DNA from: Deltaproteobacteria bacterium
GTDB taxonomy: Bacteria > Desulfobacterota > BSN033 > UBA1163
Assembly: GCA_016874935.1 (NCBI GenBank)
Contig: VGSS01000012.1
Coordinates: forward strand, 1 to 40,696
Reading direction: 5' to 3'
DNA length: 40,696 nucleotides
The notes under the pieces were generated by a model, which ran no database searches, was not told the DNA's origin, and worked only from the letters and a program-made list of their open reading frames with translations. Below are positions 1-9,306 of the stretch, in pieces. Each line of letters begins with the position of its first letter. Within the stretch, counting starts at the first letter, position 1. The position numbers and the translations under genes are program-made.

Positions 1-416
1 TCCTCTGGGCCCTCTTCCTCACCGGAAACACCTTGAGCATGGTCTCCTTCATGGGGATTATCATGATGGTCGGGATCGTTGTGAACAATGCAATCCTCCT
101 GGTGGATTTCATCAACCGGCTCCGGAAGGTGGAAGGGGTTCCGTTAAAGGAAGCGATCATCCGTGGGGGACGGGTTCGCCTCAGACCTATTCTGATGACC
201 TCGTTTACGACGATCTTAGGGCTGACTCCCATGGCTCTCGGGTTGGGGGAAGGGGCTGAAGCATATATTGCTCTGGCCATCGCTGTGATCGGCGGCCTCT
301 TGGTCTCCATGTTCCTCACGCTGGTCTTCATTCCAACACTCTATCTGATCGTGGAGGAGTGGAGAGAACGGAAAAAAGGGTTCCAGGGGTCCAGGGGCCA
401 AGGGGTCGAGGTGTAA
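1..416 (+). CDS. RND-type efflux transporter permease (AcrB/MdtB family), C-terminal part, truncated by window start
   Basis: MSMVSFMGIIMMVGIVVNNAILLVDFINRLR...RLRPILMTSFTTILGLTPMALGLGEGAE...FIPTLYLIVEE is characteristic of the C-terminal TM block of RND permeases. Confidence 0.9.
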   Translation, partial: LWALFLTGNTLSMVSFMGIIMMVGIVVNNAILLVDFINRLRKVEGVPLKEAIIRGGRVRLRPILMTSFTTILGLTPMALGLGEGAEAYIALAIAVIGGLLVSMFLTLVFIPTLYLIVEEWRERKKGFQGSRGQGVEV

Positions 417-494
417 AACAGTTAAAGAAAATTTCTTTTTTGTATTTGCACTTGAACCCTCGAACCCATGAACCCTTGACCCCTGTTTTATCTT

Positions 495-1559
495 ATGATT
501 CAACGTCGAAAAACCCGTCAGATTTGCATTGGCTCCGTTAAGATCGGAGGAGATGCCCCCATCCCTGTTCAGTCGATGACGAACACCGATACGCGGGATG
601 TCCAAAAGACAGTCAATCAGATACGGCGCCTTGAAGAAGCGGGTTGCGAAATCATCCGTGTGGCTGTTGTGGATGAGGAAGCAGCTCGGGCCATCGCCCA
701 GATTAAAAAGAGAATTAAAATTCCGCTGATTGCGGATATCCATTTTAACTACCGACTGGCTTTGAGGTCAATGGAATATGGAGCGGACGGACTCCGGATC
801 AACCCGGGAAATATCGGTGGAAGGCAACGCCTGAAACGGATCATCAACGAGGCGAAGCGTCGCTCCGTGCCCATCCGCATCGGAGTCAACGCCGGCTCCC
901 TCGAGAAAGACCTTCTAAAACGCTTCCATGGCCCCACCCCGGAGGCGATGGTGTTGAGCGCACTGCGAACCATTGAATACGCGGAGGACCTCGATTTTCA
1001 TCTCATCAAAGTCTCGTTGAAGGCATCCGACGTCCCGAAAACAGTGGAAGCCTACCGTCTCTTTTCGAAGAGATCGGACTACCCCATTCACGTTGGAATC
1101 ACGGAAGCAGGGAAGGGTTCAGGGGCAATCGTGAAATCATCTATCGGGATTGGACTCCTTCTGAGCGAGGGCATCGGAGATACGATCCGGGTCTCTTTGA
1201 CCGGCGATCCCATTGATGAGGTCCGTGTCGGATATGAGATATTGAGGGCCCTGAAGATTCGAGAGAGAGGGGTTAATATCATCTCCTGCCCGACCTGCGG
1301 ACGGTGCGAAATTGGTCTTCCCCGTCTGGTGGAAAAGGTGGAGAAGGAAGTTAAAAAAATAACTGTGCCCATGACCATTGCCATCATGGGGTGCGTAGTG
1401 AATGGTCCGGGTGAGGCCAAAGAGGCCGATATCGGCATTGCCGGCGGAAAAGGGGTTGGGATTCTCTTTAAAAAAGGGAAAATTGTAAAGAAGGTTAAAG
1501 AAGCAGAGTTCGTGCCGGTTCTTCTAAAAGAAATCCGTCAAATGGCAAGGGATCTATGA
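495..1559 (+). CDS. ispG: (E)-4-hydroxy-3-methylbut-2-enyl-diphosphate synthase
   Basis: QSMTNTDTRDV N-terminus, ISCPTCGR and MGCVVNGPGEA motifs typical of IspG. Confidence 0.97.
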   Translation: MIQRRKTRQICIGSVKIGGDAPIPVQSMTNTDTRDVQKTVNQIRRLEEAGCEIIRVAVVDEEAARAIAQIKKRIKIPLIADIHFNYRLALRSMEYGADGLRINPGNIGGRQRLKRIINEAKRRSVPIRIGVNAGSLEKDLLKRFHGPTPEAMVLSALRTIEYAEDLDFHLIKVSLKASDVPKTVEAYRLFSKRSDYPIHVGITEAGKGSGAIVKSSIGIGLLLSEGIGDTIRVSLTGDPIDEVRVGYEILRALKIRERGVNIISCPTCGRCEIGLPRLVEKVEKEVKKITVPMTIAIMGCVVNGPGEAKEADIGIAGGKGVGILFKKGKIVKKVKEAEFVPVLLKEIRQMARDL

Positions 1560-1623
1560 TGAGCGGCGGACGATGGATGAAGGACGACAGACGATAGAAA
1601 ACATCCAGTTCATCGTTTAACGT

Positions 1624-2214
1624 TTACCTTTCATTGTTGATTCGGAGTTTCTTCCAGACATAATAAATCCGGTGCAGAACCGTGAAGTGGGTGAGGATGG
1701 CGAGAATCCAGAGGATCGGTTCCATCCAGTTGAAAAGGGTTCCCAGAGCAAGAAGGATGATCCTCTCGGCCCGCTCCATCAATCCGACATGGCAAGGGAT
1801 TTGGAGGGATTCTGCTTTTGCACGGACATAAGGAATCAGGGCTACTCCCAGGACGACTACAAAGGTGAGAATGACCAGAGAGGGGTTTTCCGTTTTAAGA
1901 TAAAAGATGGCTATAGCCATCAGCAGAATCAGATCCGAATATCTATCCATCACCGAGTCGAAGAAACTTCCGAAGATCGTCGATTTCCCCAAATTCCTTG
2001 CAATGACCCCGTCCAGTAGATCGAAAAGACCCGAAAGGATAATTGCCAGGCCTGCCGAGAGCCAGAACCCTTTCAGGATCAACCATGAAGCGAGCAGGGT
2101 TGAGAAGAATCCAAGCAGGGTGAAGAGATTGGGGTTGCCCCATTCCCCGAAGATTTTTTTAAAGGGAGGATAGAGATAGGAATCAAGGCGGTGTCCGAGT
2201 TTATCGCTGAGCAT
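1624..2214 (-). CDS. CDP-alcohol phosphatidyltransferase family protein
   Basis: NPNLFTLLGF and SGLFDLLDGVIARNLGKSTIFGSFFDSVMDRYSD: CDP-alcohol phosphotransferase motif DG..AR......G...D...D. Confidence 0.92.
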   Translation of the reverse strand: MLSDKLGHRLDSYLYPPFKKIFGEWGNPNLFTLLGFFSTLLASWLILKGFWLSAGLAIILSGLFDLLDGVIARNLGKSTIFGSFFDSVMDRYSDLILLMAIAIFYLKTENPSLVILTFVVVLGVALIPYVRAKAESLQIPCHVGLMERAERIILLALGTLFNWMEPILWILAILTHFTVLHRIYYVWKKLRINNER

Positions 2215-2627
2215 AATTTGGCAATCAGATTGTAAGCCCTTAATTAGAGTCTGTCCATAAACTAATGGTTCCTAAAAAGGTCGTCATTCCGGCGAAAGCC
2301 GGAATCCAGTTCTTTCAAGGTTTTCTGGATGCCGGATCAAGTCCGGCATGACGTAAAAAGGACATTTATAAACAGGCACTAATTATAGGTTCAAATAGTC
2401 TGTAGCATACTAGTATAAAGGTACTTTTCCCCCTCTTTGGAAAAGAGGGGGGAGAGGAGATTTTCCAAATATATTTTTAAAATCCCCCTCTATCCCCCTT
2501 TGCCAAAGGGGGATAAAAAGCTATATCTAAAAGGTCAAATGAGATTAACATTTTCTATAGAAAAGTCAATTAGAGTGTGTTATATTTCAAACCCTACATT
2601 TCCAATGAATAAATTCAACCGGAGGTC

Positions 2628-3533
2628 ATGTCTATGTCATCCCATGTCATTTCTCAAACGGAATTGAAATCCCTGACCCTGAAGGGGAGGGGAAAGGTAA
2701 GAGATATCTATGATCTTGGAGACAGGCTTTTGATCGTAGCCACCGACCGGATTTCCGCTTTCGATGTGGTGATGCCCAATCCCATTCCGGATAAGGGGAG
2801 GATTCTAACTCAACTCTCAAAATTCTGGTTTGATTTCACGGCGGAGATTGTTCCGAACCATATTATCTCCTTCCATACCAGGGATTTTCCAGAGGCCTGC
2901 CTTCCCTACAAGGAGATTCTGGAAGGACGGTCCATGCTGGTGGTCAAGACAAAAGTTCTTCCCGTTGAGTGTATTGTCAGAGGGTATCTTTCCGGCTCAG
3001 GCTGGGAGGATTATAAAAAGACAGGGGAGATCTGCGGGATTTCCCTTCCGAAAGGACTGTTGGAGTCCTCAAAGCTGGAGGAGCCTATTTTTACTCCCTC
3101 CACAAAAGCAGAGCAGGGGCTTCATGACGAGAACATCTCCTTTGAGGAGATGGCGAAGATCATCGGAAAGGACCTGGCTCGACAATTGAAATCCGTCTCC
3201 ATTGGCGTCTATCAAAAGGCCAGGGATTTTGCGGAAAAGAGGGGGATTCTGATCGCAGATACAAAGATGGAGTTCGGAATTAAGGATGGAAAACTGATCC
3301 TGATTGATGAACTTCTTACTCCTGACTCGTCCAGGTTCTGGCCCAAGGATGGCTACAAGGAAGGAGGTTCCCAGAAGAGTTTTGATAAGCAGTACCTGAG
3401 AGATTACCTCCTCTCCATCAAATGGAATAAGACGCCTCCTGCTCCTGAATTGCCTGAGGAGATCATTCAAAAGACAGGAGAGAAATATTTGGAAGCCTAC
3501 GAGAGACTGATCGGGAAGCCTTTAGGGGAATGA
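2628..3533 (+). CDS. purC: Phosphoribosylaminoimidazole-succinocarboxamide synthase
   Basis: [67 protein letters not shown] synthase signature. Confidence 0.97.
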   Translation: MSMSSHVISQTELKSLTLKGRGKVRDIYDLGDRLLIVATDRISAFDVVMPNPIPDKGRILTQLSKFWFDFTAEIVPNHIISFHTRDFPEACLPYKEILEGRSMLVVKTKVLPVECIVRGYLSGSGWEDYKKTGEICGISLPKGLLESSKLEEPIFTPSTKAEQGLHDENISFEEMAKIIGKDLARQLKSVSIGVYQKARDFAEKRGILIADTKMEFGIKDGKLILIDELLTPDSSRFWPKDGYKEGGSQKSFDKQYLRDYLLSIKWNKTPPAPELPEEIIQKTGEKYLEAYERLIGKPLGE

Positions 3534-3539
3534 CAGCCA

Positions 3540-4427
3540 ATGGATGAAATCATTTACCATGAAATCCCATCCTTAAACCAACCCTATCTGATTGCCGGAT
3601 TCGAGGGGTGGCCGAATGCGGCCGAGGTCTCATCTTTTTCCCTTCAGCATCTGGTTGAAACCCTGAAGGCGAAAAGGTTTGCCTCCATTCCGATGGAGAA
3701 TCTTTATGAGATGTCCTCCAATCGTCCCGCGGCCATCATCAAGGATGGAAGATTGATGGAATTAAATTTTCCGGGCAACCATTTTTACTATTCGAAAGAC
3801 CCGTCAGGGAAAGACCTGATCCTTTTTTCCGGGATTGAACCCCATCTTGGCTGGGACATCTTCACAGACCTCTTTCTCGATCTCGCTCAGAGATTCGCAG
3901 TCCATCAACTCTTCACCCTAGGCGGAACCTACGACTATATCCCCCATACCCGTCCCACCGTGGTCAGCGCGGTTTTCAACCAGGAAGGTTTAAAAGACGA
4001 GATCATCGAAGCCGGACTCAACCTGACCGAATATGTTGGTCCCATCAGCATCCACACCTTTCTTCTTGAGGCCGCAGGAAAGAGGGGATTAAAGGCGGTC
4101 AGCCTCTGGGGCCATACCCCCCAGTATCTCCAGGCAAGGAACATCAAGGTCGTCTATGGCGTTCTGAAGAAATTGAACGATTTAATGAGGACAGAGATGG
4201 ACCTCTCAATGCTTGAAAGCGCCAGCGACTATTTCGACCAGCAGGTGAACGAACTCGTCAACCAGGATCCCAAGCTCCGGGAGATGATCAGCAATCTGGA
4301 GGAGGCTTATCAAAAGTCCGGAAGACCGTCTCCCTTCGGAAAGAGGGAAGAATCAAAAGAGGATAAGGTCGTCTACATTCAAGCCTTTCTAAAGAGACAG
4401 GAGGATGAGGAGAAGAAAGAGAATTGA
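3540..4427 (+). CDS. PAC2 family protein (proteasome assembly chaperone-like)
   Basis: LIAGFEGWPNAAEVSSFSLQHL, GGTYDYIPHTRPTVVSAV, SLWGHTPQYLQARNIK; ORF starts 6 nt after purC. Confidence 0.85.
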   Translation: MDEIIYHEIPSLNQPYLIAGFEGWPNAAEVSSFSLQHLVETLKAKRFASIPMENLYEMSSNRPAAIIKDGRLMELNFPGNHFYYSKDPSGKDLILFSGIEPHLGWDIFTDLFLDLAQRFAVHQLFTLGGTYDYIPHTRPTVVSAVFNQEGLKDEIIEAGLNLTEYVGPISIHTFLLEAAGKRGLKAVSLWGHTPQYLQARNIKVVYGVLKKLNDLMRTEMDLSMLESASDYFDQQVNELVNQDPKLREMISNLEEAYQKSGRPSPFGKREESKEDKVVYIQAFLKRQEDEEKKEN

Positions 4428-4515
4428 CCGAAATCTTCCGTCCATCCCGTCTTTGCGATCCCGCCGAAAGCCGAATCTCCCATCCATAGAAGAAAACGAT
4501 TACGGAAGCGAGTAG

Positions 4516-5535
4516 ATGAAAAAAGTAAGACTGGGCAGGACGAATCTTTATATCACCCGATTGGGATGGGGAGGGATACCTATTCAGCGGGTCAGCGAGG
4601 ATGAGGCGGTATCGGTCATCCGGGCGGTAGTGGATATGGGAGTGGACCTCCTGGATACCGCTCGCGGTTATACAAACAGTGAGTCGAGGATCGGATTGGC
4701 TCTTCAAACAACCGATCGAGAGGTCATTCTTTCATCAAAATCTCAGGTGCGTACGGATCGGATAGAGGATGAAGTCCGCATCAGCCTGAGAGAGATGAAA
4801 GCGAAGAAAATTCATCTTTACCACCTTCACAACATCTCTCGTCCGGAGGAATATGAAAAAGTGATGGGTCCGGGTGGAGCCTACGAAGGATTGATGCGCA
4901 TGCGGGATGAAGGCAGGATCAATTTCATCGGCATCACGAGTCATAGCCTTGATGTTTTGAAAAGGGCGGTTGAGGATGACCATTTTGACGTGATCATGCC
5001 TTGTTATAGCTTTCTTGAACCTGATGCTGACAGGAAAGTTTTTCCTCTGGCCAGGGCGAAAGATATCGGGGTGATTTCGATGAAACCTTTTTCGGGCGGG
5101 GTGATTGAGGAGCCAGGCCCAGCCCTGAGGTTCGTTCTCGCCCAACCGGATATCGTTCCGATTCCGGGATCGGAAACCCTTGAAAAGGCAAGAGCCAACT
5201 GGAAGATTTTTACTCAAGACCATTCCCTTACCCAGGAAGACCGGAGCTATATCGAAACCCTGAGGGGTGAGTTGGATCACCAGTTCTGCCGAAGATGTGA
5301 TTACTGCCAGCCCTGTCCGGAGAAGATCAGCATTCAGCACATTATGGGACTGAGATATATCGTCAAGCGATTTGGGCGTAGCGCTGAAGAACTCGATTGG
5401 TTTCACTCCCTCATCGAGAAGGCACGTCACTGCACCGAATGCGGGGATTGTTCAGCGCGTTGCCCTTATCAGTTGCCCATCCCTGAACTGATCAAAAATA
5501 ATTTAGCCTGGTATGATGGTCTGGGGAAAAAGTAA
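4516..5535 (+). CDS. Aldo/keto reductase with C-terminal ferredoxin-like 4Fe-4S domain
   Basis: MKKVRLGRTNLYITRLGWGG...DTARGYTNSE; C-terminal CRRCDYCQPCP and CTECGDCSARCP cluster motifs. Confidence 0.93.
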   Translation: MKKVRLGRTNLYITRLGWGGIPIQRVSEDEAVSVIRAVVDMGVDLLDTARGYTNSESRIGLALQTTDREVILSSKSQVRTDRIEDEVRISLREMKAKKIHLYHLHNISRPEEYEKVMGPGGAYEGLMRMRDEGRINFIGITSHSLDVLKRAVEDDHFDVIMPCYSFLEPDADRKVFPLARAKDIGVISMKPFSGGVIEEPGPALRFVLAQPDIVPIPGSETLEKARANWKIFTQDHSLTQEDRSYIETLRGELDHQFCRRCDYCQPCPEKISIQHIMGLRYIVKRFGRSAEELDWFHSLIEKARHCTECGDCSARCPYQLPIPELIKNNLAWYDGLGKK

Positions 5536-5684
5536 CCTTATTATCTTCGTCTTCCCTGGAGGGCTGATCTTTACTCATAAGTGGAGTCGCTGGACACAAG
5601 GGACTCCCCGACAGTTCCCCCTGCCCCCCACCTGACCTCCCCCTTGAAAGGGGAGGAATTACGTGAAGCGCGTGAGGCTAACCC

Positions 5685-5936
5685 TCCCCTTGAAGGGACT
5701 GTGTCGTAATATGAAAAAACCCCATTTTTGAAAAGGGGGAGAGGCGGTCGGGTGGAAAAGGTTTAGGGCGGTTACCTTTAGCCGTTCGGATTCAGGCGTG
5801 CCAAGCATATGAAAACATTTGATTTTATACAAGTGACAATTTCCCATCATCTAAAAGACCCGCATCCTAAAACTTTGGAACCTGACTGCCTCTCCCCCTT
5901 TGCTCGCGATTGCGACACAGTCTCTTCAGGGGGAGG
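5685..5936. repeat. Inverted-repeat element (same GACTGTGTCGTAAT termini)
   Basis: CCTCCCCTTGAAGGGACTGTGTCGTAAT left; right end reverse-complements to CCTCCCCCTGAAGAGACTGTGTCGCAAT. Confidence 0.8.
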
Positions 5937-5978
5937 TCAGGGGTGGGGGTGGGGTATGCCAAAACCTCAGGGGAGGAA

Positions 5979-7259
5979 TTAAAGGGGTTTGCCCAGCAGA
6001 TAGGAAAGCTCTTTCAGGCTCCTCAATATCCGTTTCGGTTTTTTTTGTGAGAGTTCCTTCCGGGTGTGAAATCCTGTGGGAAGGGCATAGACATCGACCC
6101 CCGCCTCCTTTCCCGTCTCGATATCGGTCAGGGTATCTCCTACAAAAACTACCTCCTCGGCTGGAAGTTCCATATCCTTTAGAGAGACGTGAATCATATC
6201 CGGAAAGGGTTTGTTTCGGGGGACATCTCCAGCGCCTATTACTGATTTGAAATAGGAGGACACACCGAGATGGTTGAGGGCCAGCCTTGAAAAACGTCCG
6301 AATTTATTTGAGGCCACACCAAGGATGATCCCACGAGTGTATAGCGTTTCAAGAACCTCCTTTGCGCCATCGAGAAAATGGGTATGGTAAAGATAAACCT
6401 CCTCATATCTCTTTCGCATAACGGGAATATTCTTTTGAGTCTCCTCCGGAGAGAAGAACTGATGGAGCGTTGACTCCAAATCCGCTTTCAAATAGCGATT
6501 CAGTTCGCCGTAGGGAAAGATCTCTCTTCCAGCTTGTTGAAACACCTCCTTCAAACCCAGATAAATCGCCTCATAGGCTTCGATCAGGGTTCCGTCCAAA
6601 TCGAAAATGATCCCCCGGATTCGTTTCTTCAGGTCTTTGAGAATGTCGCTGAAGTTCTGAAAGAAATGGCAGGTGATGTCCTGATCGATGCAGTAAGGGT
6701 AGAGGGAATCTTTGGCAAAGGCGAGATCCGATTCACGGGCCGCACACCTGTCGGAGAAACCATTTCCGACAAAGAAGATCCTTTCATATTCTTTACGGTG
6801 ATTCCGAACAATCTGCTTTTTGCAGGTTCCGCAAAGACCACACTCCTCGCTGACGTAGGGAAAGAAAATATCTGTTCCTCCATCAGCGCGTAAATGGGTC
6901 GTATTGGAATAAAAAGGAATTCCGGAGAGTTGGTGGGCGTCAAGGATGGTCCGGATATAGAAATCGAGGCCGTCGCTCACAATCTTTACATCGATATCGT
7001 TTTCGAGGCAATACTGATAGAAAGGTTTGAAGTGAGGGTCGATCTGCGAATGTTCCCTGGTGAAACGGAGGACGGATTCTTTGTCACCCTTTAAAATCTT
7101 TGCAATACGAGCATAGGCTTCCCTCGATCCGATTTTGCCCTCGCAAAAGTCCCGATCGATTGACTCCCAGTCTCCGGAGCTAAACCGATTGAGCAGGACA
7201 TAACCCATATCCCTGATGCTGATCGTTCCATCAAAATCACAGAGGATGAGTTTTCTCAT
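5979..7259 (-). CDS. Fusion of a MtnX-like HAD-IB phosphatase (N) and a phosphoglycolate phosphatase-like HAD-IA (C)
   Basis: Two HAD motif I copies in one ORF, LCDFDGTIS and IFDLDGTLIEA, and C-terminal VFVGDTLTDIETGKEAG. Start placed at MRKLILCDFDG because the upstream 12 codons come largely from a heptamer repeat. Confidence 0.85.
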   Translation of the reverse strand: MRKLILCDFDGTISIRDMGYVLLNRFSSGDWESIDRDFCEGKIGSREAYARIAKILKGDKESVLRFTREHSQIDPHFKPFYQYCLENDIDVKIVSDGLDFYIRTILDAHQLSGIPFYSNTTHLRADGGTDIFFPYVSEECGLCGTCKKQIVRNHRKEYERIFFVGNGFSDRCAARESDLAFAKDSLYPYCIDQDITCHFFQNFSDILKDLKKRIRGIIFDLDGTLIEAYEAIYLGLKEVFQQAGREIFPYGELNRYLKADLESTLHQFFSPEETQKNIPVMRKRYEEVYLYHTHFLDGAKEVLETLYTRGIILGVASNKFGRFSRLALNHLGVSSYFKSVIGAGDVPRNKPFPDMIHVSLKDMELPAEEVVFVGDTLTDIETGKEAGVDVYALPTGFHTRKELSQKKPKRILRSLKELSYLLGKPL

Positions 7260-7314
7260 AAAATAGGGTTTCAATCCGCAATCTGCAATCTGCAATCTGC
7301 AATCTGAAATTAGA

Positions 7315-7833
7315 TTAGTCCTCCCAGCCGATCAGTCGCTTTTTGGAAACCGGCAGTTTAAACTTCTCTTTTAACCGCCTGGCGACGAGGTCCGGAACCA
7401 GCCCTTCCACTGTTCCGCCCAGTTTGGCCACCTGTTTGATCGTGCGGGAGGAGACGAAGAAGTAATCCTTGCTGGTCATCATGAAGAGAGTATCCAGATG
7501 GGCGCTGAGGCTTCGGTTCATGGAGGCCATATGAAATTCATATTCGAAATCAGAAGTTGCCCGGAGTCCCCTTAAAAGCACCTTGGCATTGGTTTTTTCG
7601 ATATAGGTGACGAGAAGCCCCTTAAAACTATCGACGATGAGATCGGGGTTGTCTTTAAAGATCATTTTCGCCATCTCCACCCGCTCCTCCACCGTAAAGA
7701 GAGATTTTTTTTCTGCATCCTGGGCGATGGCGAGGATCACCTTATCAAAAATCTCGAGGGCCCTCTCCACAATATCGATATGACCGTAGGTGAGTGGATC
7801 AAAAGCGCCGGGGTAAATCGCAACCTTTCCCAT
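7315..7833 (-). CDS. coaD: Pantetheine-phosphate adenylyltransferase
   Basis: MGKVAIYPGAFDPLTYGHIDIVERAL, LLRGLRATSDFEYEFHMASMN; start chosen at MGKV, with an in-frame extension possible to 7923. Confidence 0.95.
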   Translation of the reverse strand: MGKVAIYPGAFDPLTYGHIDIVERALEIFDKVILAIAQDAEKKSLFTVEERVEMAKMIFKDNPDLIVDSFKGLLVTYIEKTNAKVLLRGLRATSDFEYEFHMASMNRSLSAHLDTLFMMTSKDYFFVSSRTIKQVAKLGGTVEGLVPDLVARRLKEKFKLPVSKKRLIGWED

Positions 7834-7867
7834 ATCAATTTTGTCTCCTTTCATCTTCTTTGCCATC

Positions 7868-8440
7868 TCATTTACCCTCCTTCGAAGCACCGCCTGCCTG
7901 TAAGATGGAAATGATTGTGTCACCGATCATCCTCTGCTTGATGACGGCCCACCTTCCGGTCTTTTGAGGCAGGGGTTCACGGCGACCATGCTCGATCACC
8001 AGGACCGAACCTTCATGATAAATGTTATGGTTATTCAGTTTCACCAGAGTTCGTTGAATCCATCCCTTCTCATAAGGTGGATCCATCAGGATTAAATCAA
8101 AGGATTCCTCCCTTGCCTCAAGAATACCGATGGCACGGTTCACCTCTTTTGGAATGATTTCAACCTGTTCGGAAAAGCTGCATTGGAGAAGGTTTTTCTG
8201 AATCATTCTTATGGCTTCCCTTGCTCTCTCAACGAAGATGGTTTTTTTCGCCCCACGGCTCAGGGCTTCAATGCCCAGATTCCCTGTGCCTGCAAAGAGA
8301 TCCAGAACAACCTTCCCTTCCACTTCGCTCCCCAGAATGTTGAAGATCGATTCTTTAACCCGGTCAGAAGTCGGACGAAGGGCGTGACCCCTGGGGGTTG
8401 CCAATCTCCTGCCTCTTGATATTCCGCTGATGATCCGCAT
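7868..8440 (-). CDS. rsmD: 16S rRNA (guanine(966)-N(2))-methyltransferase
   Basis: MRIISGISRGRRLATPRG..RPTSDRVKESIFNIL, DLFAGTGNLGIEALSRGA, LILMDPPYEKG. Confidence 0.95.
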   Translation of the reverse strand: MRIISGISRGRRLATPRGHALRPTSDRVKESIFNILGSEVEGKVVLDLFAGTGNLGIEALSRGAKKTIFVERAREAIRMIQKNLLQCSFSEQVEIIPKEVNRAIGILEAREESFDLILMDPPYEKGWIQRTLVKLNNHNIYHEGSVLVIEHGRREPLPQKTGRWAVIKQRMIGDTIISILQAGGASKEGK

Positions 8441-8616
8441 CCTTTAAAAATTCGAAATCCGAAATATTAGTTGGCGGTTATCAGGATATCAGGTGATCAG
8501 GTTGTGGATATCAGAATACCGGAGTATCAGGTTAAACAATCTTTTCTCTTCTTTTCCCCTGGTACCCTGATCCTCTGATCCTCTGCCTCCTGATTTCCTG
8601 GTAACCTGATTCCCCT

Positions 8617-9099
8617 TTAAAATCCATTTCGTGCTTCGGATTTGTTATGAAATAGTTCTTTGACACGTTTTCGCATGTTGTCCAGATGCGATCCCTGCCA
8701 GTAGATTCTTCCACATTTCGGACACCGGTAAAAATCTCTTTGCTGAATGAAGATGAAGTCAGGAACTTTTCCCTCCGCCTCTTTCCGTGGAATCGCATCG
8801 ATCGGGTCATTACAGAGGAGGCATCGGGTGTAAAGTTTTTCCTCATTGAGGAAGAGGCAACCTTTTTGAACGACCTCCTTCAACTGACGAGAAGGGTGAT
8901 CCTCCATGATGGTGATAATACGATCTTTCGGTCTTCTAATAGCCAGTTTTGTATCCCGTGTCAGGACGATTCGTTCCTCCTGGCGGGCCAGATGAATGAG
9001 TTGATAAATATCTTCACTCCGACAATAAAGGGTATCGTAACCAAGCATCCTCAACCCCTTTGCCAACCTCCCTAACGTACGATCAGCCAGAAATTTCAT
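8617..9099 (-). CDS. Mut7-C RNAse domain-containing protein
   Basis: MKFLADRTLGRLAKGLRMLGYDTLY, TRDTKL, and zinc ribbon CLLCN...CPKCGRIYWQGSH. Confidence 0.9.
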   Translation of the reverse strand: MKFLADRTLGRLAKGLRMLGYDTLYCRSEDIYQLIHLARQEERIVLTRDTKLAIRRPKDRIITIMEDHPSRQLKEVVQKGCLFLNEEKLYTRCLLCNDPIDAIPRKEAEGKVPDFIFIQQRDFYRCPKCGRIYWQGSHLDNMRKRVKELFHNKSEARNGF

Positions 9100-9127
9100 T
9101 TTTCCTCATCATCACCCTCTCCCATTT

Positions 9128-9260
9128 GAGACTGTGTCGTAATGGTCGAAAAATTAAAAATGTCATGCTGAACTTGTTTCAGCATCTCAATGAAATCAAT
9201 CAACTACAAGACCCTGAACCAAGTTCAGGGTGACCAATAAAATAATTACGACACAGTCTC
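9128..9260. repeat. Miniature inverted-repeat element (GAGACTGTGTCGTAAT family), complete copy
   Basis: GAGACTGTGTCGTAAT (9128-9143) and exact reverse complement ATTACGACACAGTCTC (9245-9260). Confidence 0.85.
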
Positions 9261-9306
9261 TTTGGGGAGAGGGATGGGGTGAGGGGGCACCATGCATTTT
9301 CCTTCC

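Noticed and set aside
216-743. 175-aa minus-strand ORF
   Set aside because: Antisense to the RND gene and ispG; low-complexity translation with no family signal.
2283-2354. GTCATTCCGGCGAAAGCCGGAATCC palindrome as a novel element
   Set aside because: This GTCATTCC...GGAATCC motif recurs here (about 20737, 27242, 34089) and is a very common intergenic repeat type in proteobacteria; not novel by itself.
4735-5430. 231-aa minus-strand ORF
   Set aside because: Fully antisense to the aldo/keto reductase gene, which has clear motifs.
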